Positions 16,550-25,925 of a DNA stretch of 64,000 bases are shown one piece after another. Made by a program: the position numbers and the translations under genes. Origin of the DNA: CAYVGO01 sp964450725 (lineage in GTDB: Bacteria; Bacteroidota; Bacteroidia; Bacteroidales; UBA932); NCBI GenBank assembly GCA_964450725.1, contig CAYVGO010000004.1:1-64000 (forward strand), given 5' to 3'. Below the pieces are notes generated by a model, which was not told the DNA's origin, did no database searches, and saw only the letters and a program-made list of their open reading frames with translations. Each line of letters begins with the position of its first letter. Position 1 is the stretch's first letter.

Positions 16550-16567
16550 AAATAGGGTGAAAACAAA

Positions 16568-16603
16568 AAAAAGAGGAGCACTATTAAAAATGCTCCTCTT
16601 TTT
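16568..16603 (-). terminator. Terminator of the HU-like gene
   Basis: AAAAAGAGGAGCA (16568-16580) pairs fully with TGCTCCTCTTTTT (16591-16603). A/T-runs on both sides let it work in both directions; the only gene ending nearby is the HU-like gene at 16638. Confidence 0.85.
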
Positions 16604-16637
16604 CCGAGTATTATTTATTCACAACATTTAATTATTC

Positions 16638-17021
16638 TTATTTTTCCTTTTCGTATTTTAGATTCTTGCACATTGCCACAAGGTCTTCACCCGCTCTGAA
16701 GTTTATCTTTGCACCCTTGATTAAACTGACATGAAACTTATCTTCTGTCGCTACACCTTCGCTTGATACTGCTACTTGAAAAGTTCCAAAATCTCCTAAG
16801 TGAACAATCTTTCCATCAGAAAGATGACGACAAAGTGCTTTGGTCAGGTCGTTAAGAACGGCTAATACATCTGTGTCATTAACGGTAGAGGTCTCTGCAA
16901 TTTCTTTGCTTAATTTTTTAATGCTTATACTTCCGGACGCTTTAGCCTGAGCATAGATTTTTTTAGGAGCATCGGGGTTTGAAGGGTTACCCTTAGGGTG
17001 TAAAACATACTGTACTGCCAT
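16638..17021 (-). CDS. HU-like DNA-binding protein of the Bacteroidota HU-HIG type
   Basis: 127 residues, longer than classical HU (about 90). The body has the HU helix-turn-strand pattern (KKLSKEIAETSTVNDTDVLA, LSDGKIVHLGDFGTFQV), with an N-terminal extension starting MAVQYVLHPKGNPSN and a C-terminal strand region ending in KNLKYEKEK. Such proteins bend or coat DNA. It lies beside the 22-bp array, with one further TCGTCTAAAC match upstream of it at 17169-17178, so it is a candidate array-binding protein by location only. Confidence 0.85.
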   Translation of the reverse strand: MAVQYVLHPKGNPSNPDAPKKIYAQAKASGSISIKKLSKEIAETSTVNDTDVLAVLNDLTKALCRHLSDGKIVHLGDFGTFQVAVSSEGVATEDKFHVSLIKGAKINFRAGEDLVAMCKNLKYEKEK

Positions 17022-17333
17022 AATTGAAAATTTTAAAAGGTTAAAATCGGTTGCAAATATAAATGTTTTTTTTGAAACATCATCAAATAGGCTCAGTAAT
17101 TAATTGTTAAATATTATAACACACTATGTAAATGTATGCGATTATATGCTTTAATAGCATTAAATATTTCGTCTAAACAGTAATTGCACCAAGGCTTTTA
17201 AGATGCTTGATATCCTAAAATTATATAATGGTATTTTATATTGTTAAAGGTGAAATAAATGGAAGTTTATTGTCGAAAAATACTTTTTTTAGAACAAAGA
17301 ATATTGGTAATGATTTGTTTTTATAGGGTTACA
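17022..17333. other. Upstream region of the HU-like gene
   Basis: No gene. On the minus strand TATATTTG (17061-17054) with TTTG (17087-17084) could be the HU promoter (22 bases between). TCGTCTAAAC at 17169-17178 repeats the core of the array at 16354. The remainder is plain A/T-rich DNA. Confidence 0.45.
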
Positions 17334-17398
17334 AATAACGCCGATTTTCAAATTCAGATAACCTAATTATGTATCTGCGTTTGAAAATCGGCGTTATT
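17334..17398. repeat. Long perfect inverted repeat
   Basis: AATAACGCCGATTTTCAAA (17334-17352) is exactly inverted at 17380-17398. After a 2-base mismatch an inner CAGATA/TATCTG pair (17355-17360, 17372-17377) extends the stem. It lies between the HU promoter region and the sulfatase terminator. It has no T-tract, and there is no transposase nearby. Confidence 0.85.
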
Positions 17399-17420
17399 CT
17401 GCCTGTGATAGAGATGCTAT

Positions 17421-17463
17421 AAAAAACAGCAACAGAATTCAATAAAGAATCTTGTTGCTGTTT
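17421..17463 (-). terminator. Terminator of the sulfatase gene
   Basis: AAACAGCAACA (17424-17434) pairs with TGTTGCTGTTT (17453-17463). On the minus strand the stem is followed by a run of six T. Confidence 0.85.
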
Positions 17464-17498
17464 CACTCATCTTATGAGTCATTCACTATGGTAGGTTT

Positions 17499-19019
17499 TT
17501 ACCGTTTATCGTCTTGGTATTTTTTTTGCATTTGTGTCAATTCTTGTCTCATAGAGGCGATAGTGTTCTGATATTGCTTTTCCTTAATGGCATTATTCAT
17601 TTCGTGAGGGTCTTCCTGTAAGTCATAAAATTCCCAAGTGTCAATGTCATTATAAAAATGTATCAATTTATAACGGTGGTTACGGATTCCGTAATGGCGC
17701 TTTACGGCATGTTCTGCCGGGTATTCAAAGTAATGATAATACATTGATGTGCGCCAGTTTTTGGTGTTATTGTCTTTAATAATCGGCAAATACGATTCTC
17801 CATCTATATCTTGGGGCTTTGCAATACCTGCCATCGCTAAAAATGTAGGGGCATGGTCTATATTCTGTACAAATTGTGTTACGTTGCCTTTCTTTTTGAA
17901 TTGAGACGGAAGCCTCATCACTAAAGGTGTTCTGAAAGATTCTTCATACATAAACCGCTTGTCAAACCAGCCATGTTCTCCTAAATAAAATCCTTGGTCT
18001 GAAGTATAAATAATTATTGTGTTCTCTAACAGTCCCTCTTTTTTGAGATAAGCATATACTTCTCCTACGGCATCATCTACAGATTGAGAAGTTTTAAGAT
18101 AGTCTCTCATGTAACGTTGATATTTATATTCTGTCAATGCTTTTCCTGATAAATTTGCTCGTCTGAAGTAATCAGAGATAGGCTGGTAAACCGCATTCCA
18201 TGCTGCCAATTGCGATTGATTCATTCGTCTGTCAACATAATCAATCTTTATGTCTTCTCTGATTCGCAAGTCATTGATGTGCATTTCCTGCTCTTTGGCA
18301 GCAACTCTGGGAGGGTTTCCGTTTTTAGATTCATAGTTATCCCAGAACGTGGGAGGTACATTGAATATTGAATCTTCAAACAGAGATAGATATTTTTCTT
18401 CGGCAGCCCACAATCTGTGAGGTGCTTTGTGGTGAATCATCAGACAAAAGGGTTTTTCTTTATTTCTATGAGACAACCAGTCTAAACTTTTTTGAGTAAT
18501 AATATGTGTAGCATAGCCCTGTTCTGTCACTTTACCTGAGGGAGTAATAAAATCGGGATTATAATATTCTCCTTGTCCTATAAGAATTTCCCAATGGTCA
18601 AAGCCTGAACTTTGGGTCGGAGTTCCACCCAAGTGCCATTTTCCTATTAATGCGGTTTGGTAGCCTGCTTTTTGGAGCATTGGAGGAAATGTGGGCTGAG
18701 AAGTATTGAAAGTTACAGAGTTGTCAATCATCCCGTTTTTATGACTGTATTTTCCGGTCAATAGACATGCTCGGCTGGGTCCGGAAATAGAATTGACTAC
18801 AAAACTGTTAGTAAATTTTACACCTTCTTCTGCTAATCTGTCGATATTGGGGGTTGAAGCATATCGGGTATCATAACAACTTATGGCTTGCTGTGCGTGG
18901 TCGTCACTCATAATATAGACGATGTTCCACTGTTGGTTTTGAGCATTTAATAATGTGGGAACTGCAGCAAGACTTAATGCAGGTAAGGCTACAATAGTAT
19001 TTTTTACATTTTTCTTCAT
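17499..19019 (-). CDS. Sulfatase of the Ser type, exported
   Basis: 506 residues with a signal peptide ending near 26 (LLNAQ). The metal-binding start IVYIMSDDHAQQ is at 33-44. The activation motif SGPSRACLLTGKY begins at Ser79, so the formylglycine would be made from serine by a radical-SAM maturase (anSME), as in other anaerobes. GKWHLGG and the late SDQGFYLGEHGWFDKR complete the active site. It hydrolyses sulfate esters, perhaps on sulfated glycans; the exact substrate cannot be given. No maturase gene is in the window. It starts 5 bases after the carbonic anhydrase stop. Confidence 0.92.
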   Translation of the reverse strand: MKKNVKNTIVALPALSLAAVPTLLNAQNQQWNIVYIMSDDHAQQAISCYDTRYASTPNIDRLAEEGVKFTNSFVVNSISGPSRACLLTGKYSHKNGMIDNSVTFNTSQPTFPPMLQKAGYQTALIGKWHLGGTPTQSSGFDHWEILIGQGEYYNPDFITPSGKVTEQGYATHIITQKSLDWLSHRNKEKPFCLMIHHKAPHRLWAAEEKYLSLFEDSIFNVPPTFWDNYESKNGNPPRVAAKEQEMHINDLRIREDIKIDYVDRRMNQSQLAAWNAVYQPISDYFRRANLSGKALTEYKYQRYMRDYLKTSQSVDDAVGEVYAYLKKEGLLENTIIIYTSDQGFYLGEHGWFDKRFMYEESFRTPLVMRLPSQFKKKGNVTQFVQNIDHAPTFLAMAGIAKPQDIDGESYLPIIKDNNTKNWRTSMYYHYFEYPAEHAVKRHYGIRNHRYKLIHFYNDIDTWEFYDLQEDPHEMNNAIKEKQYQNTIASMRQELTQMQKKYQDDKR

Positions 19020-19024
19020 AGGTA

Positions 19025-19660
19025 TTAAGGATTAAATGAAAGTTTATAAATTTCATCGGTATAATCATTGGGTGCTATTTCTATTAATGGTTGTAAAATT
19101 CCATCATGAAAAGAGTAAATCCATCCATGGAGGTAAGGATAGTTATACATTTGCCATGCCCGTTGAATAATCGGAGTTTTTGCTAAATTACGTATTTGCT
19201 CTATGACATTGAGTTCTGTCATACGATTTATTTTTGCTTCATGATCGGTAATTTCGTCAATTTCTTCTTTGTGTAATCTATGGATATCTTTAATTTCGAG
19301 TAACCAGTTACTAAGGTTTCCATGATACTGGTCATTCATTGCGGCCTTAATTCCACCGCAATCATAATGTCCGCATACAATAATATGCTGCACTTCTAAA
19401 TCCTCTACGGCATATTGCAATACGCTTAATAAATTTAAGTCGGTATTAACAACTAAATTGGCAATATTTCGATGAATAAATACCTCACCGGGTTTGGTAT
19501 TGGTAATTTGATTGACAAGTACTCGACTATCAGAACAGCCGATCCATAAAAAGTTTGGTTTTTGTGCTTTTGATAGATTTTCAAAAAAATCATCGTACCT
19601 TTGTCGCATTTCTGCTGCCCAGAGTTTGTTGTTGACTAACAACCGGTCTGATTCTTTCAT
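19025..19660 (-). CDS. can: Beta-class carbonic anhydrase
   Basis: 211 residues. Zinc ligands Cys42 (with Asp44 and Arg46 in GCSDSRV), His98 and Cys101 (VCGHYDCGG) are all present. It interconverts CO2 and bicarbonate in the cytoplasm and can supply bicarbonate for carboxylations. The sulfatase follows after 5 bases, so both may share a transcript although no metabolic link is evident. On the minus strand TATATTTG (19687-19680) upstream is a plausible -7 box. Confidence 0.94.
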   Translation of the reverse strand: MKESDRLLVNNKLWAAEMRQRYDDFFENLSKAQKPNFLWIGCSDSRVLVNQITNTKPGEVFIHRNIANLVVNTDLNLLSVLQYAVEDLEVQHIIVCGHYDCGGIKAAMNDQYHGNLSNWLLEIKDIHRLHKEEIDEITDHEAKINRMTELNVIEQIRNLAKTPIIQRAWQMYNYPYLHGWIYSFHDGILQPLIEIAPNDYTDEIYKLSFNP

Positions 19661-20061
19661 ATTTTATCATTTTTAGTTGCAAATATACTATAATTTTCCC
19701 AGCAATATCATATCATCTAAGTCAAAACAAAAATGTTAGTAAGACGAAGACGAGCTTATATATACTTTTTTTATACTTAAGAAACATTCGTGCCGACTTT
19801 GCTTACTGGTTTTTGAAAGATTTAGCTTCTGTTAGATTAAAGTTCCAAATTATCACTTTACCTTTGTCGCTCGTTTCTCCTCATGAAAAGCATAACGAAG
19901 ACTTTAAATTGTGAAAACTTCAATTTTAATCAACTACAGAACTTTAATTAAACCAATGACATATCCGAAAGAAATATAATTTAGAAGAGTTTTTGTTAAA
20001 GAAAATACTAAACTATTTTATGCTTGCGTTTATGTTGTAAGATTTCAAACTAAAATTTTAC
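19661..20061. other. Divergent intergenic region, carbonic anhydrase/PorP-like
   Basis: No gene. It holds the minus-strand -7 box TATATTTG at 19680-19687 and on the plus strand TACCTTTG at 19859-19866, about 195 bases before the PorP/SprF-like gene. If used, the latter gives a long A/T-rich leader. I see no riboswitch or hairpin. Confidence 0.4.
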
Positions 20062-21066
20062 ATGATGAGAAAAAATTACTTAATGACGGCAGTCGTTCTC
20101 GTGACGCTGCTATTTTACAAAACCCAAAGTTTTGCGCAACAAGGAGTACTTTTTAATCAATATCTATTCAATGGATTGATATTGAATCCTGCTTATGCCG
20201 GATATAAAGAAAACCTCAATGCAAACCTTCTTGTTCGACAACAATGGTTAGGCATTAATGGAGCGCCCTTTACCGGTTCTTTATTAGCGGATGGAACTGT
20301 CGCCAAAGGAGCCGTGGGATTAGGACTTCACTTATTATTTGACCAAATTGGCCCCCAACAAACGTTATCTATTTTTACGAACTATTCTTACCGTATTAAA
20401 ATAGATAATTATTCAAGATTAGCTTTTGGACTTTCCTTAGGAGCATCTCAATTTAATATTGACCAAAAGTTGCTCGAAAGTGCTCAAGACCCAAATGACC
20501 CAATTTTACAGCGAGTTGTTGGAAAAAACACTTGGAGACCGGATTTCAACTTAGGGATATTCTTTGATTCCCGATATTGGTTTATCGGTGTATCAGGAAC
20601 AGAGTTGTATGGTTTGCTTCAAAAGCCGTTAGGAGATAACGGTATCATGGTAAAATATCCTCAACTGTATGTTACCGGAGGTGGGCTTATTCCTCTTACA
20701 CAAACGGTAATGCTTCGTCCATCTTTATTATACAAAGATGACTTGAACAATAATCCGACTGTCGACATTAACTTATTTGTGATGCTCTATGACAGGGTGT
20801 GGTTAGGTGCTACATGGAGACAAGGCTTACCTTTTGGTCGGGAAAACAAAGAATTTGCCGGATATGCTAATTTGAGTTCTTTGAATGCTGCGGCATTTCT
20901 CGTAGAGGTTTTCATTACCAAGCAGTTGCGTTTGGGTTATTCATTTGATTATCCAATCACAGCGGGCTTAGTGGGACTATCCAATAACTTTGGTTCTCAT
21001 GAGTTATCTATAGGATATACATTCCAAACCAAAGCGAAAACAACGACTAACCCGCGTTATTTCTAA
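20062..21066 (+). CDS. PorP/SprF-family outer-membrane protein (type IX secretion)
   Basis: 334 residues with a signal peptide ending at about 25 (QSFAQ). The family start is clear: QQGVLFNQYLFNGLILNPAY and later RQQWLGINGAPFTGSLLADG. The rest is a 14-strand barrel of the PorP/SprF type. Such proteins interact with type IX secretion components or help attach large adhesins. The next gene, 26 bases on, encodes a PorE-like protein; this pairing recurs in Bacteroidota. I do not call it porP itself, because the genome may hold several paralogues. Confidence 0.9.
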   Translation: MMRKNYLMTAVVLVTLLFYKTQSFAQQGVLFNQYLFNGLILNPAYAGYKENLNANLLVRQQWLGINGAPFTGSLLADGTVAKGAVGLGLHLLFDQIGPQQTLSIFTNYSYRIKIDNYSRLAFGLSLGASQFNIDQKLLESAQDPNDPILQRVVGKNTWRPDFNLGIFFDSRYWFIGVSGTELYGLLQKPLGDNGIMVKYPQLYVTGGGLIPLTQTVMLRPSLLYKDDLNNNPTVDINLFVMLYDRVWLGATWRQGLPFGRENKEFAGYANLSSLNAAAFLVEVFITKQLRLGYSFDYPITAGLVGLSNNFGSHELSIGYTFQTKAKTTTNPRYF

Positions 21067-21092
21067 TCAATCACTTAATGACATAAAATCAT

Positions 21093-23168
21093 ATGAAAAA
21101 GAACACCAAATTATTATTGTTATTATCCGTTTGGTTGATCGGATTACCGTTATTAACCAAAGCAGGGATTTTAGACATACAAGAAGCAGAGACTTTGGAA
21201 ACTCAAAAACAATATTATCCTGCATTGCAATTATTATTAAAGACTGCCCCCAACCAACAAACAACAGAGGTTAGGCATCGAATCGCAAGACTTTATGCAA
21301 AAATAGATGACAAACGTAATGCTGAGCGTTGGTATCGTAGAATTATTCGTGATAAAAGTGTGAATATTGAAGCACTTAAAGAGTATGGAGATGTATTATT
21401 ATTCAATGGAAAATACGAGGAGGCACGTCAGGCTTATTTAATGTACCAACAAAGATCCGATAAAAAGGAACAAGCAATGGTTCTGATGATTCGATGTGAC
21501 AGTGCAAAAGCCATGAGTTTACGTGCGCCAATATACACAGTTACGAATGAAAACAGACTTAATACAGTGCAATCTGAGTTTGGACTATCAAATGTAGGTG
21601 AGTTTGTCTATTTTGCATCAGACAGACCAACAGTACTAACCTCTGGAAGTTTAGCCGTAATTGAAGATGACAGTGATAGTAAACCAAGAAAAGGAAATAC
21701 TAAACAAACGAACATTAAACAATCTGCTAAGCCCGGAGATGGAACCGGAGAAAAGGATAAATATGCAGGGACAGGAAGATTCTATTTAAATATCTTTTCG
21801 GCACAACGTCTTCAAAGAGATGGAGCAAAAGAAAGAACCAGCGAGTTTTTCTGGGGAGATGTAATATCACTTCCAACACCTTTGAACCAAACGTACCATA
21901 CAGGGCCATGTACTTTCACATCTGATGGTTCAAGAATTATTTATGCTTACTCATCTTTAGATGATAATTTAAAGAGTCCTTCGGAAAAGAAAAAAACAGA
22001 TGTGGCTTACGTAGGATTGATGACCTCTGTAAAAAGTGGTTCACAGTGGACACAACCAATACCTTTTGAGTATAACAATACAACACAATATTCAGTAGGA
22101 GACCCGTTTCTTTCTCCAGACGGTAAAACGTTATATTTTGCTTCAGATATGCCGGGTGGAGTAGGTGGAGTTGACTTGTACATGTGTGAATCTGTTGGTG
22201 GAAATAAATGGGGACAACCGGTTAATTTAGGACCAACGATTAATACAGTAGGTAATGAACGTTTCCCTACTGTAGCCAAAGATGGAACACTCTATTTCAG
22301 TTCAGACGGACATGTAGGATTAGGAGGACTTGATATTTTTAGAGCAGAAGGAACAAAAGGAAGATGGACAAAAGTAAGTAACTTACTATCTCCGATTAAC
22401 TCTAGTTCAGATGACTTTAGTATGATATTCTTTGCAGAAGGAAAAGAGGGTTTACTTTGTTCAAACAGAGAAGGGGGAGTCGGTGCAGATGATATTTATT
22501 ACTTCAAAGAAATTCCGCCACCACCAAAAGAAGTATTTTTAGATTGTAATGTATTTTTAGGATTGGTAACCAATAAAAAGACCAACGCGGTTATTCCGGG
22601 CGCAAATATTACCATAACTGATGTTAAAGCAAAAACAATGCAATTAGTTACTTGTGATCAAAACGGAAAATTCATTGCATGTTTAAAACCTGCAGTTAAT
22701 TATACTATCAGTGCCAGCGCAGAAGGATATTTATATATGTCTATTTCAGATGTCATACTTCCTAATATTAAGAAAGATACTACAAAATTACCAATGAGAA
22801 TGGAAGTGATTGAGAAAAATAAGGTTTATAACTTAGATAATATCAATTACGCATTTGGAAAAGCAACATTACAAAATTCATCTTATAAAGCATTAGATAT
22901 TTTGGTTGACTTTTTAAGTTCAAATCCAAAATTATGTATCGAAATTGCATCACATACAGACTCTAAAGGTAACCCTAAAATTAACACAGAGTTATCTAAG
23001 GCAAGAGCTGAATCTTGTAAACAATATCTGTTAACTAAAGGTGTTAATCCTACTCGTTTGAAAACAGTCGGATACGGGTCAAAATATCCAAAGATTAAAA
23101 ATGCAAAAACAGAGCGTCAACATGCTCAAAATCGAAGAACTGAGTTTAAAGTTATTGATTGTAAATAA
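21093..23168 (+). CDS. PorE-like OmpA-family protein
   Basis: 691 residues with a signal peptide. Domain order: TPR repeats (about 28-120), a beta-propeller with PD40-type blades (SPDGKTLYFASDMPGG, KDGTLYFSSDGHVG), a carboxypeptidase regulatory-like domain (about 485-560), and an OmpA peptidoglycan-binding domain at the end (IASHTDSKGNPKIN, LSKARAESCKQYL, NRRTEFKV). This is the architecture of PorE of the type IX secretion system, which ties the outer-membrane part to peptidoglycan. It follows the PorP/SprF-like gene and ends in a strong terminator. A paralogue with another partner is the alternative. Confidence 0.88.
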   Translation: MKKNTKLLLLLSVWLIGLPLLTKAGILDIQEAETLETQKQYYPALQLLLKTAPNQQTTEVRHRIARLYAKIDDKRNAERWYRRIIRDKSVNIEALKEYGDVLLFNGKYEEARQAYLMYQQRSDKKEQAMVLMIRCDSAKAMSLRAPIYTVTNENRLNTVQSEFGLSNVGEFVYFASDRPTVLTSGSLAVIEDDSDSKPRKGNTKQTNIKQSAKPGDGTGEKDKYAGTGRFYLNIFSAQRLQRDGAKERTSEFFWGDVISLPTPLNQTYHTGPCTFTSDGSRIIYAYSSLDDNLKSPSEKKKTDVAYVGLMTSVKSGSQWTQPIPFEYNNTTQYSVGDPFLSPDGKTLYFASDMPGGVGGVDLYMCESVGGNKWGQPVNLGPTINTVGNERFPTVAKDGTLYFSSDGHVGLGGLDIFRAEGTKGRWTKVSNLLSPINSSSDDFSMIFFAEGKEGLLCSNREGGVGADDIYYFKEIPPPPKEVFLDCNVFLGLVTNKKTNAVIPGANITITDVKAKTMQLVTCDQNGKFIACLKPAVNYTISASAEGYLYMSISDVILPNIKKDTTKLPMRMEVIEKNKVYNLDNINYAFGKATLQNSSYKALDILVDFLSSNPKLCIEIASHTDSKGNPKINTELSKARAESCKQYLLTKGVNPTRLKTVGYGSKYPKIKNAKTERQHAQNRRTEFKVIDCK

Positions 23169-23200
23169 GAGTAACTAAAATGGTTCTATAAAAATGTTAC

Positions 23201-23244
23201 CGGAAATACAGTATTTTCGGTAACATTTTTTTTAGTGGAGGTTA
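23201..23244 (+). terminator. Terminator of the PorP-PorE operon
   Basis: Arms 23201-23219 and 23221-23239 pair at 18 of 19 positions, the other being a G-T pair; the tip opens to make the loop. Eight T follow ACA. Confidence 0.88.
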
Positions 23245-23292
23245 AAATTCGTTAGAACATTTTTTTTTCATTCGTTATCACAAGTTTTTCAG

Positions 23293-23300
23293 TACTTTTG
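23293..23300 (+). promoter_or_regulatory. -7 box of the nqr operon
   Basis: TACTTTTG at 23293-23300, 41 bases before the nqrA ATG. TTCG at 23271-23274 is the nearest -33 candidate. Confidence 0.55.
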
Positions 23301-23341
23301 TACGCCTTTTAATTCGTTTACATATTTATAAATAAAAAGGA

Positions 23342-24688
23342 ATGGAAAAAGTATATAAAATAAAGAAAGGTCTTAGCCTAAAATTAGAGGGACAAGCAGA
23401 AAGAGTGTTGTCTAAAACACTAAAATCTACAGTTTATGCCGTAAAACCTTCCGACTTTAATCAACTTACACCCAAGTTGCTCATTGAAGAAGGTACTAAA
23501 GTAAAAGCCGGAACACCATTGTTTTGTGACAAAAATAACAACAGCATTATATGTACATCTCCGATCAGTGGGACTGTGCAATCTGTAGTTCGAGGTGAAA
23601 AAAGAATTATTTTAGCCGTGACAATTCAAGCAGATGATGAGATGGTATATGAATCTTTTCCTATTCCCCAAGAACTTACACGGGAAAATATTACCAATAT
23701 TTTATTATCTTCCGGTGCATGGTTGTTTTTTAAACAACGTCCATTCAATATTATTGCTGACACAGATAAAATACCAGAACATATTTTTATATCAGGATTT
23801 GCTACTGCGCCTTTAGCCGCAGACCCTGATTTTTTAGTCAATGGTGAAAAAAGTAATTTTCAAGCAGGAATTGATATTCTTAATAAATTGACGACAGGAA
23901 AAGTACATCTGTCATTACACGCTCATTACCCTCCAAATCCGACATTTGAAAACGTAAAAGGCGTTGAAAAACATTATTTTTCTGGAGTTCATCCGGTTGG
24001 AAATGTAGGTGTGCAAATTGATAAAATTGCTCCTCTGACAAAAAATAGTAACTATTGGACTATTAATCCACAGCATGTTATTGCGCTGGGTAAATTATTT
24101 ACACAAGGAATTTATGATGTTTCTAAAATTATCGCATTAGCCGGACATGGAGTAGAAAAACCAAGGTATTTTAGAGTAGTTACCGGACTTCACTGCTCTG
24201 CAATAAAAAATTTGTTGATGACAGACCAACATTATAGAATCATTAGTGGAGATGTATTGACCGGAACTTCCATTGGAGAAGATGGATTTTTAAGTTTTTA
24301 TGATAATGAAATTACAGTTATTCCTGAGGGTGATACCTATGAATTTATGGGTTGGATGATGCCACGGTTTAGTAAATTCTCGGCTTATCGTTCTTATTTT
24401 TCATGGTTGATGCCCGATAAAGTGTATAACCTAAATACCAACGTCAATGGAGGAGAAAGAGCATTCTTCTTTACAGGTAAATATGAAAAAGTACTTCCGA
24501 TAGATGTTTATGTTACTTATTTAATGAAAGCCATTTTAGCCAATGATATTGACAAAATGGAAGCATTAGGCATTTATGAAGTCGTAGAAGAAGACATCGC
24601 ACTATGTGAATTTATTTGTCCTTCTAAAATTGAAATGCAAAAAATACTTCGACAAGGTATTAATGCCTTATTATCAGAACTATCATAA
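23342..24688 (+). CDS. nqrA: Na+-translocating NADH:quinone reductase subunit A
   Basis: 448 residues, full length, beginning MEKVYKIKKGLSLKLEGQAE, which is diagnostic of NqrA. A barrel-sandwich (biotinyl-like) domain near 40-100 is followed by the RnfC-like core. The subunit is peripheral on the cytoplasmic side and takes part in ubiquinone/menaquinone interaction. First gene of nqrABCDEF, 15 bases before nqrB. It lacks the 4Fe-4S motifs of RnfC, which rules out an RNF complex. Confidence 0.96.
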   Translation: MEKVYKIKKGLSLKLEGQAERVLSKTLKSTVYAVKPSDFNQLTPKLLIEEGTKVKAGTPLFCDKNNNSIICTSPISGTVQSVVRGEKRIILAVTIQADDEMVYESFPIPQELTRENITNILLSSGAWLFFKQRPFNIIADTDKIPEHIFISGFATAPLAADPDFLVNGEKSNFQAGIDILNKLTTGKVHLSLHAHYPPNPTFENVKGVEKHYFSGVHPVGNVGVQIDKIAPLTKNSNYWTINPQHVIALGKLFTQGIYDVSKIIALAGHGVEKPRYFRVVTGLHCSAIKNLLMTDQHYRIISGDVLTGTSIGEDGFLSFYDNEITVIPEGDTYEFMGWMMPRFSKFSAYRSYFSWLMPDKVYNLNTNVNGGERAFFFTGKYEKVLPIDVYVTYLMKAILANDIDKMEALGIYEVVEEDIALCEFICPSKIEMQKILRQGINALLSELS

Positions 24689-24703
24689 TACGATTACATT
24701 ATA

Positions 24704-25906
24704 ATGAAAGCATTGCGAAATTTTATAGATAAAATCAAGCCGTCTTTTTCAAAAGGAGGAAAATATCATTTTCTTCACTCTACTTTTGATGCTTTTGAGA
24801 CATTTTTATTTGTACCAAAGCGAGTTACTACATCAGGAACTCATATAAAAGATGCCATAGACTCAAAACGAACCATGGTAATAGTAGTGTTAGCAGCATT
24901 ACCAGCACTCTTGTTTGGAATGTATAATGCTGGTTTGCAATATTTTATGTCGATAAACCAAGAGGCCACCTTTTGGGAAATGTTTGCTGAAGGCGCATGG
25001 CAAGTACTACCAATTATTATAGTGTGCTATGTTGTAGGGTTGGGGATTGAATTCGCTTCGGCACAAATTAGAGGGCATGAAGTTAACGAAGGTTTCTTGG
25101 TATCCGGATTTCTTATTCCTTTAATTTTACCGGCAAATATACCTCTATGGACAGTTGCTTTAGCTACTGCTTTTGCCGTAATCATAGGAAAAGAGATTTT
25201 TGGTGGCACCGGAATGAATATTTTTAATCCGGCATTATTAGCACGAGCATTTTTATTTTTTGCTTATCCTTCTCAAATGTCAGGAGATAAGGTGTGGATA
25301 AAAAGTCTCTATGAGTCAAACCCATTTGCAGATGCCACTACGGGAGCAACTCCGTTGGCACAACTTACTACAGGGAATATAACACAACTCCCTAATACTT
25401 CTGATATGTTTTTTGGGTTTATTCCCGGTTCTATCGGAGAAACGTCGACTTTTTGTATTCTTTTGGGTGCGGTATTACTAATTTATACCGGTGTAGCGAG
25501 TTGGAAGATTATGTTATCTGTTTTTGCAGGGGCATATCTTACAGGATTATTGTTTAATGGCTTAGCAACATTGGAATATTTCCAAGATGATGCTCACCGC
25601 ATTTTACATGATTACCTTGCTATTGCTCCTGAAATCCATTTAATGATTGGCGGATTGGCTTTTGGGGCTGTGTTTATGGCTACAGACCCAGTAACAGCAG
25701 CGCAGACCGAACGTGGAAAATGGATTTATGGATTTCTTATTGGAATAATGGTCGTTGTTATTCGGGTATTCAATCCTGCTTATCCCGAAGGAATGATGCT
25801 CGCCATATTATTAATGAATGCTTTTGCACCTCTTATTGACCACTATGTTGTACAAGGCAACATCAATAAAAGGCTAAAAAGAGCAATACAACATACTAAA
25901 AATTAA
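24704..25906 (+). CDS. nqrB: Na+-NQR subunit B
   Basis: 400 residues with about ten membrane helices. FMN is expected on Thr216 in the motif DATTGATPLA (family consensus SGAT; here Thr stands in place of Ser). The gene starts 15 bases after nqrA and ends 19 before nqrC. NqrB forms, with D and E, the Na+ channel and the quinone site. Confidence 0.96.
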   Translation: MKALRNFIDKIKPSFSKGGKYHFLHSTFDAFETFLFVPKRVTTSGTHIKDAIDSKRTMVIVVLAALPALLFGMYNAGLQYFMSINQEATFWEMFAEGAWQVLPIIIVCYVVGLGIEFASAQIRGHEVNEGFLVSGFLIPLILPANIPLWTVALATAFAVIIGKEIFGGTGMNIFNPALLARAFLFFAYPSQMSGDKVWIKSLYESNPFADATTGATPLAQLTTGNITQLPNTSDMFFGFIPGSIGETSTFCILLGAVLLIYTGVASWKIMLSVFAGAYLTGLLFNGLATLEYFQDDAHRILHDYLAIAPEIHLMIGGLAFGAVFMATDPVTAAQTERGKWIYGFLIGIMVVVIRVFNPAYPEGMMLAILLMNAFAPLIDHYVVQGNINKRLKRAIQHTKN

Positions 25907-25925
25907 CCAGTAAAACTATAGAGTA

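Noticed and set aside
16072..16637. Chromosome replication origin
   Set aside because: The A/T-rich array looked origin-like, but I see no cluster of TTATCCACA DnaA boxes and no dnaA or dnaN gene nearby.
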